From Dokdonella sp. (GTDB taxonomy: Bacteria > Pseudomonadota > Gammaproteobacteria > Xanthomonadales > Rhodanobacteraceae), in contig JANQAE010000004.1 in the NCBI GenBank assembly GCA_024707225.1, forward strand, positions 793,266 through 857,265: a DNA stretch of 64,000 nucleotides, read 5' to 3'. Below, piece after piece: positions 27,291 through 40,463 of this stretch (position 1 is the first letter of the stretch; each line of letters begins with the position of its first letter). Both the position numbers and the translations under genes were made by a program. The notes beneath the pieces are model-generated. The model saw nothing but the letters and a program-made list of their open reading frames with translations. It ran no database searches and was not told where the DNA came from.

Positions 27291-28388
27291 TCAGTACCAC
27301 TCCAGCAGCGACAGGCCCACGCCGAAGTACCAGGCGCGGTGGTTGTAGTCGATCAGGCTCTCGCCGTAGCCGTGGAACAGCTGCACGTGACCGCGCAGCT
27401 CGTCCTTGATCGGGAACGCCCAGTCGAGCTGGGCCGCGCCGTGCCAGTCGCCGCGGAACGAGTTGCGCACCAGCAGCGAGATCTGATGGCGGTTGGTCAC
27501 GCGGATCAGCTGGACCTCGCCGCGGCCGATGTAGTCGCTGATGTCGGGATTGTCGTCGTCGCGGCGGCTTTCCGGAATGCGATACCAGGGGCGCAGGTTG
27601 AGGGTCCAGCCGTCGCGCTCGAGGCCGACGTTGCCGACGACGCGGTTCCAGCTGCGCGAGTACGGATCGCCGCGGCCGTTGGACTGGTGCACCACGCCGA
27701 CGCCGAGCAGGCGGCCCTTCCAGCCGAACACGTCGTAATTGGTGCGGAAGATCAGATTGAGGTCGGGCTCGTAGTTGGTCTCGCGGAACGGCCGCGAGGT
27801 GGCGCTGTTGAACACCTGCCAGTGCGAGACCTGCGTGTAGCCGGTCCACAGGTCGCCGTTGTCGCCGAAGATGTTCTCCCAGAGCTTGGCCTTGAAGCTG
27901 AGCTGGAATTTGAGCTCGGAACGATCGATGTCGACCGCGTCGGTGACCTGGTTGTCCGGCGAGGGCGAGCTCGGCTTGCGATTGAGACTGGTCGCGTAGA
28001 ACGCCGGCAGGACGTAGACCGGCCGGTACGCGCGCAGATGGAACGTGCCGAGCTTGGAATCGGGATCGAGCTCCCAGCGCGAGTCGAGCAGCGAGACCTT
28101 CGGCTTGGGCTGGTGACCGCTGTCGTGCCGGAACACCGGGTCCGGCGATGCCTTCGCGGAGGCCGACGGCGCGGTGTCCAGCGTCTCCGGCGGCGCATCG
28201 GCGATCACGCCGGGCGGTAGCTCCTTGCGGCCGGCGGCGACGTCGTAGCAGGCCAGACGCGTGCTGGCATCGGCGATGCCGACACACTGCGAGAAGTCGA
28301 CCTCGGCGGCGGCCGCCGGCAGTACGGCGCACGCGATCGCGCCGGACGCGACGTACGAAACGCGGCGAAACGAAGCTGTGGACGGCAT
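27291..28388 (-). CDS. pldA: Outer membrane phospholipase A (OMPLA)
   Basis: 365 residues from the ATG at 28388, chosen over 28421 because GGAG lies eight bases upstream. Signal peptide ending VLPAAAAEV, a short N-terminal extension with one Cys pair, then the OMPLA beta-barrel: LGTFHLRAYRPVYVLPAFY, KFQLSFKAKLWENIFGDNGDLW, WTGYTQVSHWQVFN. The catalytic region HQSNGRGDPYSRSWNR provides the His, Ser and Asn of the family. It ends with aromatic VGLSLLEWY, typical of BAM-dependent barrels. Hydrolyses phospholipids in the outer leaflet of a disturbed outer membrane. Upstream it is divergent from the CotH gene at 28620. Confidence 0.93.
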   Translation of the reverse strand: MPSTASFRRVSYVASGAIACAVLPAAAAEVDFSQCVGIADASTRLACYDVAAGRKELPPGVIADAPPETLDTAPSASAKASPDPVFRHDSGHQPKPKVSLLDSRWELDPDSKLGTFHLRAYRPVYVLPAFYATSLNRKPSSPSPDNQVTDAVDIDRSELKFQLSFKAKLWENIFGDNGDLWTGYTQVSHWQVFNSATSRPFRETNYEPDLNLIFRTNYDVFGWKGRLLGVGVVHQSNGRGDPYSRSWNRVVGNVGLERDGWTLNLRPWYRIPESRRDDDNPDISDYIGRGEVQLIRVTNRHQISLLVRNSFRGDWHGAAQLDWAFPIKDELRGHVQLFHGYGESLIDYNHRAWYFGVGLSLLEWY

Positions 28389-28619
28389 CAACGCACTCCG
28401 ATTGAGCTTGCAGACCGGCACCTGGGCTGCATAATTGCGACGCTATCGACTTCCCCCCGGCAGGGCAAGGGCGCCGACGCAGGCCATGGCCTAGCGCGCG
28501 CCGCACCGGGTGATGACCCCTGAAGACGACGACTCGAGGCACGCGGCCGCCGCGTGCCGTTCCCAGGAACCGGTCTGCGCTCGCGCGGCCCCCGAACCCC
28601 ACCGCGGAGGACACCCGCC

Positions 28620-30935
28620 ATGGCCCGTGCCATTTCCTTTCGTTTTGCCTGGCCGCTGCTCGGCCTGCTCGGTATCGGCATCGAGGCCGCAGCCGACCTG
28701 CCGCAGCGGATCAACGACACCGGTCTGGACAGCTGCTACACGGCGGGCGAAGCGACCACCGCTGTCGATTGTGCCGACCCGGCCTGGCCGGGGCAGGACG
28801 CGACCAGCGGCCGTGACAGCGTCGCGCTGACCGGCACCCTGCCGAAGATCGGCGCGGGCCGGCTCGGCTTCGATTTCAGCAAGCTGTCCGCGCGCGGCGC
28901 GGCGCTGCCGCTGGACGCCGCACCGGGCACCGGTCCGGACGACTGGGCCTGTACGCGCGACAACGTCACCGGGCTGATCTGGGCGATCCACAGCGATGCG
29001 GTCGACTGGCTGCAGGCGCGCCGCGCCGCCGGCGCCGCCAACGCCGACGGCGGCCTGTGCGGCCAATACGGCTGGCGTCTGCCGAGCGTCAGGGAGCTGC
29101 AGCAGCTGGTCGACTACGGCAGCGCGGCGCCGTCGATCGATCCGAATTTCCTGCCGGCCACGGCGGTGGCGTTCCATTGGACCGCCGAGCGCGCGCCGCG
29201 CGAGCGCAACTGGGTCGTCAATTTCCACGGCGGCCAGGTCAATCCGCTGGCGCGCGGCAAGACCGCGATGGTGCGCCTGGTCACCGGTGGCGATCGGTTC
29301 GGCGCGCTGATCGACAACGGTGACGGCACCGTGACCGACCCGCGCAGCGGACTGATGTGGGATCGATGCTCGGTCGGACAGTTCGGCGGCACGCAGTGCC
29401 AGGGCGTGCCTCAGGAAATGACCTGGCAGCAGGCGCTGCAGCGTGTGCACACGCTCAACCAGCAGAACTGGCGCGGCCATGCCGACTGGCGTCTGCCCAA
29501 CGTCAAGGAGCTGGCCAGCCTGGTCCGCCGCGACGGTGCGCAGCCGGCGATCGATGCGGCCCGATTCCCGAACACGGCCGGCACCGCGTACTGGACCTCG
29601 ACCTCGAACTGGCACGTGGTGCGCATGGCCTGGGCGGTCTTCTTCAGCGAAGGCAACGTCTTCGCGATGGACAAGACCGCGCTGGCGCGCATGCGGCCGG
29701 TACGCACCGCGAGCGCCGCAGCCGAAGGGCTGCCGCGCGACGGCGTGTTCGCCGACGATCTGGAGGCACCGCCGCCGCTGCCGGTCCAGCAGCGCTTGCC
29801 GGTGCTCTCGATCGCGACCGCCGGCGCGGCCCCGATCGACCGGGAGGTCTATGTCGATGCGCAGATGACGCTGGAGGGCGGCGGTTTCAGTCACGGCGGC
29901 GCGCTGCAGATCCGCGGGCGCGGCAACTCGACCTGGGGGTTCGACAAGAAGCCCTATCGCATCAAGCTCGACCAGAAGCTGCCGCTGCTCGGCATGCCCA
30001 GCAGCAAGCACTGGGTGCTGCTGGCCAACCACTCGGACAAGACGATGCTGCGCAACGAGGTGGCGTTCGAGGCCGGCCGCCGCTTCGGCATGGCCTGGAC
30101 GCCGCGCTCTCGCTTCGTCGACGTGCACCTCAACGGCCACTATCTCGGCGTCTATCAGCTGACCGAACACATCCGCATCGACCGCGATCGCGTGAACATT
30201 CCGGAGCTCGGCCCCGGCGACATCGCCGAGCCGGCGATCTCCGGCGGCTATCTGCTGGAAGCCGACGGCCGGCGCGACTGTGCCCCGTGGGTGCAGTTCG
30301 ACACCGACTGGATGCCGTTCTGCATCGACAATCCGGACGACGAGACGCTGGTGCCGGAGCAGTACAACTACATCGTCCATTACGTGCGCAGCACCGAGGC
30401 GGCGATCTACGGCCCCCTGTTCACCGATCCGACCGTCGGCTATGCGGCATGGCTCGATACCGCGAGCTTCATCGACTGGTACCTGGTCAACGAGCTCATG
30501 AAGAACCCGGATGCGCGCGACGGCAGCAGCATCTGGAACTTCAAGGATCGCGGCGGCAAGTTCTCGCGCGGACCGCTGTGGGATTTCGACATCTCCGCCG
30601 GCAATCTCGTCCACGGCATCAAGAACGATCCGTACGGCTGGTGGATCCGCGGCGGTCACTGGTATGCGCGCCTGTTCGAGGATCCGGCGTTCCACGCGGC
30701 GGTGCGCGCGCGCTGGGATGCGCTCAAGACCAGCCAGATCGACACGCTGCTCGATGCGATCGACACGCACCTGGACACCTATGGAACCGCATTCGGCGCG
30801 AACTTCGCGCCGTGGCCGGTACTGACCGAGATTCTGTGGGCCAACGCCGTGGTCGCCGGTTCGTACGAAGGCGAGATCGCGTATCTTCAGGACTGGCTGA
30901 CCCAGCGCATCGCATGGATCGACGCCAACCTGTGA
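28620..30935 (+). CDS. Secreted DUF1566-CotH kinase-like fusion protein (copy 1)
   Basis: 771 residues. Signal peptide (FAWPLLGLLGIGIEAAA), then two Lcl/DUF1566 modules (TRDNVTGLIWA with GLCGQYGWRLPSVRELQQLV; DPRSGLMWDRC with GHADWRLPNVKELASLV), a linker with GVFADDLEAPP, and a C-terminal CotH domain. CotH proteins are secretory-pathway-type protein kinases; expected elements are GRGNSTWGFDKKPYRIKL, WVLLANHSDKTMLRNEVAFE, YQLTEHIRIDRDRVNI and the metal-binding GPLWDFDIS. It may phosphorylate exported proteins or polysaccharide, but the substrate is unknown. A close paralogue follows on the same strand after 31 bases. Confidence 0.85.
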   Translation: MARAISFRFAWPLLGLLGIGIEAAADLPQRINDTGLDSCYTAGEATTAVDCADPAWPGQDATSGRDSVALTGTLPKIGAGRLGFDFSKLSARGAALPLDAAPGTGPDDWACTRDNVTGLIWAIHSDAVDWLQARRAAGAANADGGLCGQYGWRLPSVRELQQLVDYGSAAPSIDPNFLPATAVAFHWTAERAPRERNWVVNFHGGQVNPLARGKTAMVRLVTGGDRFGALIDNGDGTVTDPRSGLMWDRCSVGQFGGTQCQGVPQEMTWQQALQRVHTLNQQNWRGHADWRLPNVKELASLVRRDGAQPAIDAARFPNTAGTAYWTSTSNWHVVRMAWAVFFSEGNVFAMDKTALARMRPVRTASAAAEGLPRDGVFADDLEAPPPLPVQQRLPVLSIATAGAAPIDREVYVDAQMTLEGGGFSHGGALQIRGRGNSTWGFDKKPYRIKLDQKLPLLGMPSSKHWVLLANHSDKTMLRNEVAFEAGRRFGMAWTPRSRFVDVHLNGHYLGVYQLTEHIRIDRDRVNIPELGPGDIAEPAISGGYLLEADGRRDCAPWVQFDTDWMPFCIDNPDDETLVPEQYNYIVHYVRSTEAAIYGPLFTDPTVGYAAWLDTASFIDWYLVNELMKNPDARDGSSIWNFKDRGGKFSRGPLWDFDISAGNLVHGIKNDPYGWWIRGGHWYARLFEDPAFHAAVRARWDALKTSQIDTLLDAIDTHLDTYGTAFGANFAPWPVLTEILWANAVVAGSYEGEIAYLQDWLTQRIAWIDANL

Positions 30936-30966
30936 TCCGCCCGCCCTCGATCAGGATGCCCCGGTG

Positions 30967-33329
30967 ATGACGATCGATCGCCCGCTTCGTTCCCCCCGGC
31001 CGCGCCGGGCCTTCGCGTCGATCGGCCTCGCACTCGCCGGCGCGCTGGCGGCATCGGCGGCGGCCGGCCAGTCGCTGCCGCAGCGGATCAACGACAGCGG
31101 CCAGGCCAGCTGCCATGCCGGCGTCGATCCGGTGTCGACGATCGCCTGCGACGGCAACGGCAGCTGGCCCGGCCAGGACGGTGCGAGCGGACGCGATGCG
31201 GCCGCCGCGGCCGGCACGCTGGTCAAGATCGGCGGCGGCGCGGCCGGCTTCGACTTCACCAAGCTGTCCAATGCCGGTGACGTACTGCCGCCCTCGGCCG
31301 CGCCCGGCAGCGGCGCCGGCCAATGGGCCTGCACGCGCGACAACACCACCGGCCTGGTCTGGCAGGCGGCCGCCGTCGGTCAGCTCAGCTGGTCCGGCGC
31401 GCGCCATGCGGCACAGAACGCGGCCGGCCTGTGCGGCCTGCGCGGCTGGCGGCTGCCGACGACGGCCGAACTGCAAGGCCTGGTGCACTACGGCCAGACC
31501 ACGCTGTCGCTCGATTCGACCTATTTCACCGCCTCGACCGCGACGTTCCACTGGACCGGCGAGCGTCACGCCGACGGCACGACGCGCGCCTGGGTCGTGC
31601 ACTTCGGCGGCGGCTTCGTCAATTCGGCCGACCGCGATGCGACCGCAGCCTCGGTGCGCCTGGTCAGCGGCGGCGCCGATTTCGGCGGTCTGCGCGACAA
31701 CGGCGACGGCACCGTCACCGACCCGCGGACCGGCCTGATGTGGGACCGCTGTGCGCTCGGCCAGAGCGGTGCGACCTGCGGCGGCGAGGCCACCGCTTAT
31801 CGCTGGCAGAGCGCACTGCAGGAGGCACGCACGCGCAACGGCCAGAACTGGCGCGGCCATGCCGACTGGCGTCTGCCCAACGTCAAGGAGCTGGCCAGCC
31901 TGATCCGCCACGACCGTCTGCGGCCGGCGATCGAGACGACGGCGTTTCCGGGCGCGCCGGACGCGGCGTTCTGGACGTCGAGTACGCATCAGGCGGTGCG
32001 GCGCATGGCCTGGGCGGTGTTCTTCGGCGAGGGCGACGTGTTCTCGGCCGACAAGGACACGCTGGCGCGCATCCGCCTGGTCCGGACCGCCGCGGCGGCC
32101 ACGACCGGCGCGCAGCCCGATGCGCTGTTCGGCGACGACTTCGATGCGATCGACCGCCCGCCGCAGCCGCCGGAGGGACGCCTGCCGGTCCTCGCGGTGA
32201 CGACGGCCGGCGGCGCGCCGATCGGACGCGACACCTACGTGGCCGGCCAGCTCGCGATCAGCGCCGCCGATCCGGCGCTCGAGTACGCCGGCGCGATCGA
32301 TATCCGCGGCGCGGCAACTCGACCTGGGACATGCCGAAGAAGCCGTACCGGATCAGACTCGCGCAGAAGGCGCCGCTGCTCGGCATGCCCGAGAACCGGC
32401 ACTGGGTGCTGCTGGCCAACTACGGCGACAAGAGTCTGCTGCGCAATCACGTCGCATTCGAGATGGGCCGCCGCACGCGCCTGGCCTGGACGCCGCGCTC
32501 GCATCTGGTCGAGGTCACGCTCAACGGCGACTACATCGGCCAGTACCAGCTGACCGAGCAGATCCGCGTCGGCGCCGATCGCGTCGACATCACCGAGCTC
32601 GAACCGGAGGACGTCACGCCCGAGACGATCGGCGGCGGCTACCTGCTCGAGCTGGACGGCCGCCGCGACTGCGCGGCGAACGTGCAGTTCGATACCAGTC
32701 GCGGCGTGCCGTACTGCATCGACACGCCCGACGCGGAGACGATCGCGCCGGCGCAGTTCGCCTACATCCGCAACTACGTGCAGTCGACCGAGAACGCGAT
32801 CTACGGGGCGACGTTCACCGATCCGACGACCGGCTACACGGCCTGGCTCGACACGGCGACGTTCGTCGACTGGTACCTCGTCAACGAGCTGATGATGAAC
32901 CAGGACGCGCGCGACTGGAGCAGCATCTGGAGCTACAAGGACCGCGACGGCAAGCTCAGCCGCGGCCCGCTGTGGGACTTCGACATCAGCTCCGGCAATG
33001 CCAACTACGGCGCGAACACCGATCCGCGCGGCTGGTGGATCCGTTACGGACCGTGGTACGGGCGGCTGTTCGAGGATCCGGCGTTCGCGCAGGCGGTGCG
33101 TGCGCGCTGGGACGCGCTCAAGGCCGATCAGATCGACACCCTGCTCGCCTTCATCGATGCGGAGGTCGCCGGCATGGGTGATGCGCCGGCCAACAACTTC
33201 CAGCGCTGGCCGATCCTGGCCGGCCACGTCTGGCCGAACGGCGTCGTCACCGGCTCCTACGAGGGCGAGGTCGCGTACTTCAAGGACTGGCTGATCCAGC
33301 GCATCGCCTGGCTCGACGCCCATCTCTGA
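30967..33329 (+). CDS. Secreted DUF1566-CotH kinase-like fusion protein (copy 2), one frame break
   Basis: Tandem paralogue of the gene just upstream with the same layout: signal peptide (LALAGALAASAAAGQ), two DUF1566 modules (TRDNTTGLVWQ; DPRTGLMWDRC, GHADWRLPNVKELASLI), the motif DALFGDDFDAID at the domain border, and the CotH domain (YGDKSLLRNHVAFE, YQLTEQIRVGADRVDI, GPLWDFDIS). The ATG at 30967 is preferred to the GTG at 30964. The frame breaks near 32306-32312; one extra C would read IRGRGNSTWDMPKKPYR exactly as in copy 1. The C-terminal parts of the two copies are strongly similar, the N-terminal parts more diverged. Confidence 0.8.
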
Positions 33330-33457
33330 ACGGCCAATCCGCGGGACACGCAGCGCAGCGGTGTCGATCGCGCGCCGGCGCGTTGCGGATGCCGGCACGC
33401 GGCGGCCGATGCGCGAGCGGTCGCGCCACGGTCGCGGCCTGCGCGGCGGCTGGCGCC

Positions 33458-34069
33458 TCAGCCGGACGCAGGCCGGATGGCCGATCGGGGATCGAGCGGC
33501 CGCACCAGAACGCGGTCGGTCAGACGATCGGCGCCGACGAAGTAGTCGGCGACGCCGACGTCGACGAAGCCGCACTTGGCGTAGAACGCGATCGCACGCG
33601 CATTGCGCTCCCAGACCTTCAGCCACAGCACGGCGCCGCCGAAGCGGCCGGCGGCGATCGCGTCGATCTCGACCATCAGCCGCTGGCCGATGCCGCGCCC
33701 GTGCCACGGCCGGTCGACATAGAGCCGATGCAGCTCGATCGGCGCGCGGCCGCCGACGCACGGCGGCACGAGCGCGCGCCGGACCTGCGCATAGGCGGCG
33801 AGGCGCCCGTCGCAGTCGGCCAGCACGGTGACGACGCCGGGATCGGCGAGCTCGGCGGCCTGCTGGCGCGGTCCGAATGCGGTCGCCAGATGCAGGGCGA
33901 TGTGCTCGGGCCCGATCCGGCCCGGCAGGTCGCTGCCGTAGGTGTCCTCGAACGTGCGCGCCGCGAACGCGGCGAGTTCGGCCGCGTCCTCGTGCCGCGC
34001 GTGGCGCAGGCGGCAGGCCGGCGCGGCGGCCGGCCCAGGCGCGGCGATCATGTCCGTCGTGCTGTTCAT
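33458..34069 (-). CDS. GNAT-family N-acetyltransferase
   Basis: 203 residues from the ATG at 34069. The acetyl-CoA-binding motif is in ELHRLYVDRPWHGRGIGQRLM (the RGIG pocket), and the C-terminal GNAT strand-helix is WLKVWERNARAIAFYAKCGFVDVG. The N-terminus CRLRHARHEDAAELAAFAARTFEDTYG is like the phosphinothricin/ribosomal-protein type acetyltransferases. Acceptor substrate is not predictable. An in-frame extension to 34390 is arginine-rich, overlaps the protease gene and is rejected. Separated from the protease gene by a strong hairpin. Confidence 0.88.
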   Translation of the reverse strand: MNSTTDMIAAPGPAAAPACRLRHARHEDAAELAAFAARTFEDTYGSDLPGRIGPEHIALHLATAFGPRQQAAELADPGVVTVLADCDGRLAAYAQVRRALVPPCVGGRAPIELHRLYVDRPWHGRGIGQRLMVEIDAIAAGRFGGAVLWLKVWERNARAIAFYAKCGFVDVGVADYFVGADRLTDRVLVRPLDPRSAIRPASG

Positions 34070-34151
34070 GCTGGAGCGCGGGTCCCTCGGCGCGTGGCGC
34101 AGGCATAGCCTGGACGCGGGCCGGTCACGATGGAAGCGGGCGGGCATGCCG

Positions 34152-34178
34152 GCCGGCCCGCCGCGAGGGCGGGCCGGC
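34152..34178 (-). terminator. Terminator hairpin of the subtilisin-like protease gene
   Basis: GCCGGCCCGCC at 34152-34162 pairs exactly with 34168-34178 over a 5-base loop GCGAG. It lies 19 bases past the protease stop at 34198 on the minus strand. No T run follows, so termination efficiency is uncertain. Confidence 0.5.
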
Positions 34179-34197
34179 GCGATCGGACATCGGCCAT

Positions 34198-37372
<3,175 letters not shown>

Positions 37373-37402
37373 GTGAGCAATTCCCGATCGTGTGGGAGAG
37401 AG

Positions 37403-37426
37403 ATGCGGCTCGCGATCGAGCCGCAT
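37403..37426. repeat. Perfect 10-bp inverted repeat upstream of the protease gene
   Basis: ATGCGGCTCG at 37403-37412 pairs exactly with 37417-37426 over the loop CGAT. It occupies the leader of the protease gene and includes the alternative ATG at 37426, arguing against that ATG as the start. It may act as a transcript end for the upstream gene or as a leader hairpin. Confidence 0.45.
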
Positions 37427-37447
37427 CGGAATGGCGCAGTCGCCGCC

Positions 37448-37482
37448 GCCCGCAGAGGAGACCTGGCGCCGCCTCTGCGGGC
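37448..37482 (-). terminator. Hairpin immediately after the 991-residue secreted protein gene
   Basis: GCCCGCAGAGG (37448-37458) pairs exactly with CCTCTGCGGGC (37472-37482) over a 13-base loop, directly after the minus-strand stop at 37488. The position fits a terminator between the two secreted protein genes; no T run is seen. Confidence 0.5.
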
Positions 37483-37487
37483 GGGCG

Positions 37488-40463
37488 TCAGTCGCGCGGC
37501 GCGGCGCGGCAGGCGCCGGACGTGGTCTCGAAGCCGTCGGCGAACAGCGTGTCTTCGCAGACGTCGAACACGCGGCCGTAGACCGAGAAGCCGAAGTCGC
37601 GCGCGCTGGGGTCGAACTGGTCCGGACACTGCGCGAACGTCGACCAGGCCATGCACGCGGCGCTCAGCTGGCCGCCCGGATTGCGCCAGACCGCCGGCTG
37701 GTGGTGCTGCACCGTGGTCTGGCCCCACAGGCCGAGCACCGGCGAGGAAACGTCGACGTCGGCGAACGACCACACCACCCAGTAGGTACCGGCATCGAGC
37801 ACGCACGGCGCGTCGAGCCAGACGCCGATCTGGTTGGCCGGCTGGTCGAGCACGAAGGCCGGCACGCGCGGTGCCAGGCAGACGATCTCCTCGCCGGGAT
37901 GGCCGCTGCCGTCGTCGGCGTGGACGCGCAGGTTCACGTGCGACGGGAACGTCCCGCTGACGCTGTAGGCGGTGAAGTTGAAGCCCGAGACGCGCCAGCC
38001 CTCGGCGGCGGTCACGACGAAGTCGTCGGCGCCCTCGGACGACATGCCGGTGACGACGACCGGCGCGACCACCGTGTTGTTGAACGCGCGCAGCGAGGTG
38101 TCGGCGACGCTCTGGTCGTAGAGCACCGCGTCGGAGACGACGAAGCTGACCGGCACCGCGACGTCGGGCTTGCGCGGATCGGTGCTGTGCACGCAGATCG
38201 AGGCTTCGTAGCGGCCCGGTGCCAGGCCGGCGCCGTCGAACGTCACCGTGACCGGCTGACCGGGCGCGCCGGCGGCGATCGATCCGGACGTCGGCGTCGC
38301 CGACAGCCACGGCACCTCGCCCGGCGCCGCGCAGCCGACGGTCGGCTTGGCCAGCGCGATCGTGCCGACCTGGGTGCCCGGGAAGCCGCCGGTCGGCGGA
38401 TAGCTGCCGATCGGCGTCGACAGGCCGCTCAGCGGATCCATGCGGCGCAGCTCGCCGACCGTCACGCCGCTGGAATTGACGTAGGCGGCCGAGTAGTAGA
38501 GCACGCCGGTCTGCTGGTCGAACTCCAGATCCTGGAAGCCGGCCAGCTGCAGGCCGAGCGTCTCGATCGGACGCGCCTGGCCGGTCAGCTTGTCGATCGC
38601 GACGAACATCTGGCCGTACAGATCGATGCCGTACATCAGTCCGCCCGGCGAGATCGCCAGCGTGTGGATCGAGTACGGCGGATTGAGGCCGGGGCCGGTG
38701 ATGTCGCCGACCTTGGTCGCACGGCCGCTGGCGAGGTCGATCGTGTAGAGCTTGGCGAACAGGCCGTCGTTGCTGTTGATCGCGTAGACCGTGCCGGTCA
38801 AGGGATCCTGGGTCAGGCCGCTCCAGGTCCAGCTGTCGCCGCCGGTGATGTGGCCGAGCTGCGTGAACGCACCGGTGGCGACGTCGAGCGTGCCGTAGGT
38901 GCCCGGCGGATAGGTCCAGCTGTCGTAGACGATCGCGTAGAGCTTGCTGAAGTCGTTGCCGATGAACTGGGTACCGAAGTACCAGGTGTCGACGTCCGGA
39001 TTGATGATGCTGAAGGTGCCGGTCGGATCGGCGCCGTCGAAGCCGAGGAAGCCGGCGATCGGACTGGTGCCGAAGAACGGCAGGCTGCCGTTCGGCGCGA
39101 GCGGCCGGTGGCCCGGCAGCCACGGCAGGCGCAGCGCGCCGGCGAACGTCGAGGCCAGCGAGTTCGGCGTCGCTTCCGCGGCGTTGCCGATCGGCGGCGC
39201 GATGTGGCGCGGCGTGCGCGGGAAATGCGCGGTCGTGCCGCCGGGCGCCTCGCCGAGGTTCCAGGTCAGATCGCGCGCGCCGACGTTGTCGATCGACAGC
39301 GTCCGCGTCACGCTCTCGCCCGGTCCGGCCACCGCCGACAATGCGGCCGGCGCGACCGCGATCTCCGGGATGCCCGCATCGACGCGCACGGTGTTGCCGG
39401 CGGCGGTGCCGCCGACCTCCGGCGTGTACGTCCAGACGATCGACCGGCCGGGCGCCAGCGAGGGTTCGCGGAACGAGTACTGCGTGTACAGACCGGCCGG
39501 ATCGCCCTGCAGGCCGATCGTCGCGAACGCGCCGTGGTCGGCCTCGTTGCCGAACGCGGTGGCCGCGTACTCGAAGCGGATCGTGTCGCTGCCTTCCTGG
39601 AAGATCACCTGGAAGCGCGCCGTCGTCGTGCTGGCGATGCTGGTACCCAGATCGTTCCACTGCACGATCAGGCGCCGGTTCGGCGCGGTGCCGAGCGTCT
39701 GCGCGTAGACGCCGCCCGGCTCGCGATCGAGGTCGGACCACATCGGCGCGATCACGGTCGGCACCAGCACGCGGCCGAAACCGACCGTCACCGGCAGCGG
39801 CTCGTTGTAGGCATAGCCGTAGTCCGGCGTGGAGCCGGACTGCGGCGACAGGCAGGCCGGATCGTCGAACAGCACGACGCCGTCATTGCTGACGCACAGT
39901 GCCGACGAGGTGCGTCCGTAGAAGCGCAGCGGAAACGCGCTGGTGAAGGGAGCCAGATCCGGAGCGGCGTCGAAGCCGATCCGCGTGCCGGTGCCGGCGA
40001 TGTCGACGAAGCCGGATGCACCGGTGTCGGCGTAGCTGTAGCGCGGCAGCGCGGCGTAGCCGCGCCAGGTCGCCGTGCGCTGGGTGTCGCCGACGGCGAC
40101 GATCGTGCGCACGCGGCGATGGGTCTGGCCGGGCGCCAGCGTGATCGGCTCGTACGCGAGGATGGTGCCGTCCAGGCTGTCCTCGAGCGACTGATGCGTC
40201 AGCGTCGTCGTGCCGTTGTTGGTCAGCGTGTAGCACAGCAGCACCTGGTCGCCGGTCGTCGCCTCCAGCTCGGTCGCGGTGCCGCAGGTGTTCGGATTGC
40301 CCTGGTACGGTGCGAGCGTCAGCGTCAGCGACAGATCGGCGCCGGCCGTCGCCGCGGACGTGGACACGGTGGCGTGGCTGGCCGGCGGTGCGGCTGCCAG
40401 CGTCAGCAGCAGCACCGGCGCGGCGGCCAGTGCGGCGAGGCGGACAAACGAAAAACGGTTCAT
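37488..40463 (-). CDS. Large secreted multi-domain protein with DGFE motif near the C-terminus
   Basis: 991 residues. Signal peptide (LAALAAAPVLLLTLAAAPPASHA). The body is beta-rich: an N-terminal CARDB/DUF11-like segment (QVLLCYTLTNNGTTTLTHQSLED), a segment with FYGRTSSALCVSNDGVVLFDD, a middle propeller-like part (PLTGTVYAINSNDGLFAKLYTIDLASGRATKVGDI; ISPGGLMYGIDLYGQMFVAIDKLTG), an Ig-like CHSTDP part, and a C-terminal jelly-roll-like part. Near the end it reads DTLFADGFETTSGACRAAPRD. It lies just upstream of, and in the same direction as, the protease gene, which has related beta-rich C-terminal domains (ASICVHSTDPRKPDVAVPVSF here versus CIDSNDPYQPTLIVPVTL there). Function is unknown. Confidence 0.85.
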   Translation of the reverse strand: MNRFSFVRLAALAAAPVLLLTLAAAPPASHATVSTSAATAGADLSLTLTLAPYQGNPNTCGTATELEATTGDQVLLCYTLTNNGTTTLTHQSLEDSLDGTILAYEPITLAPGQTHRRVRTIVAVGDTQRTATWRGYAALPRYSYADTGASGFVDIAGTGTRIGFDAAPDLAPFTSAFPLRFYGRTSSALCVSNDGVVLFDDPACLSPQSGSTPDYGYAYNEPLPVTVGFGRVLVPTVIAPMWSDLDREPGGVYAQTLGTAPNRRLIVQWNDLGTSIASTTTARFQVIFQEGSDTIRFEYAATAFGNEADHGAFATIGLQGDPAGLYTQYSFREPSLAPGRSIVWTYTPEVGGTAAGNTVRVDAGIPEIAVAPAALSAVAGPGESVTRTLSIDNVGARDLTWNLGEAPGGTTAHFPRTPRHIAPPIGNAAEATPNSLASTFAGALRLPWLPGHRPLAPNGSLPFFGTSPIAGFLGFDGADPTGTFSIINPDVDTWYFGTQFIGNDFSKLYAIVYDSWTYPPGTYGTLDVATGAFTQLGHITGGDSWTWSGLTQDPLTGTVYAINSNDGLFAKLYTIDLASGRATKVGDITGPGLNPPYSIHTLAISPGGLMYGIDLYGQMFVAIDKLTGQARPIETLGLQLAGFQDLEFDQQTGVLYYSAAYVNSSGVTVGELRRMDPLSGLSTPIGSYPPTGGFPGTQVGTIALAKPTVGCAAPGEVPWLSATPTSGSIAAGAPGQPVTVTFDGAGLAPGRYEASICVHSTDPRKPDVAVPVSFVVSDAVLYDQSVADTSLRAFNNTVVAPVVVTGMSSEGADDFVVTAAEGWRVSGFNFTAYSVSGTFPSHVNLRVHADDGSGHPGEEIVCLAPRVPAFVLDQPANQIGVWLDAPCVLDAGTYWVVWSFADVDVSSPVLGLWGQTTVQHHQPAVWRNPGGQLSAACMAWSTFAQCPDQFDPSARDFGFSVYGRVFDVCEDTLFADGFETTSGACRAAPRD

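Noticed and set aside
37373..37426. Use of the ATG at 37426 as the protease start
   Set aside because: It adds a polar stretch before the signal peptide and lies in an inverted repeat; the GTG at 37372 gives a normal signal peptide.
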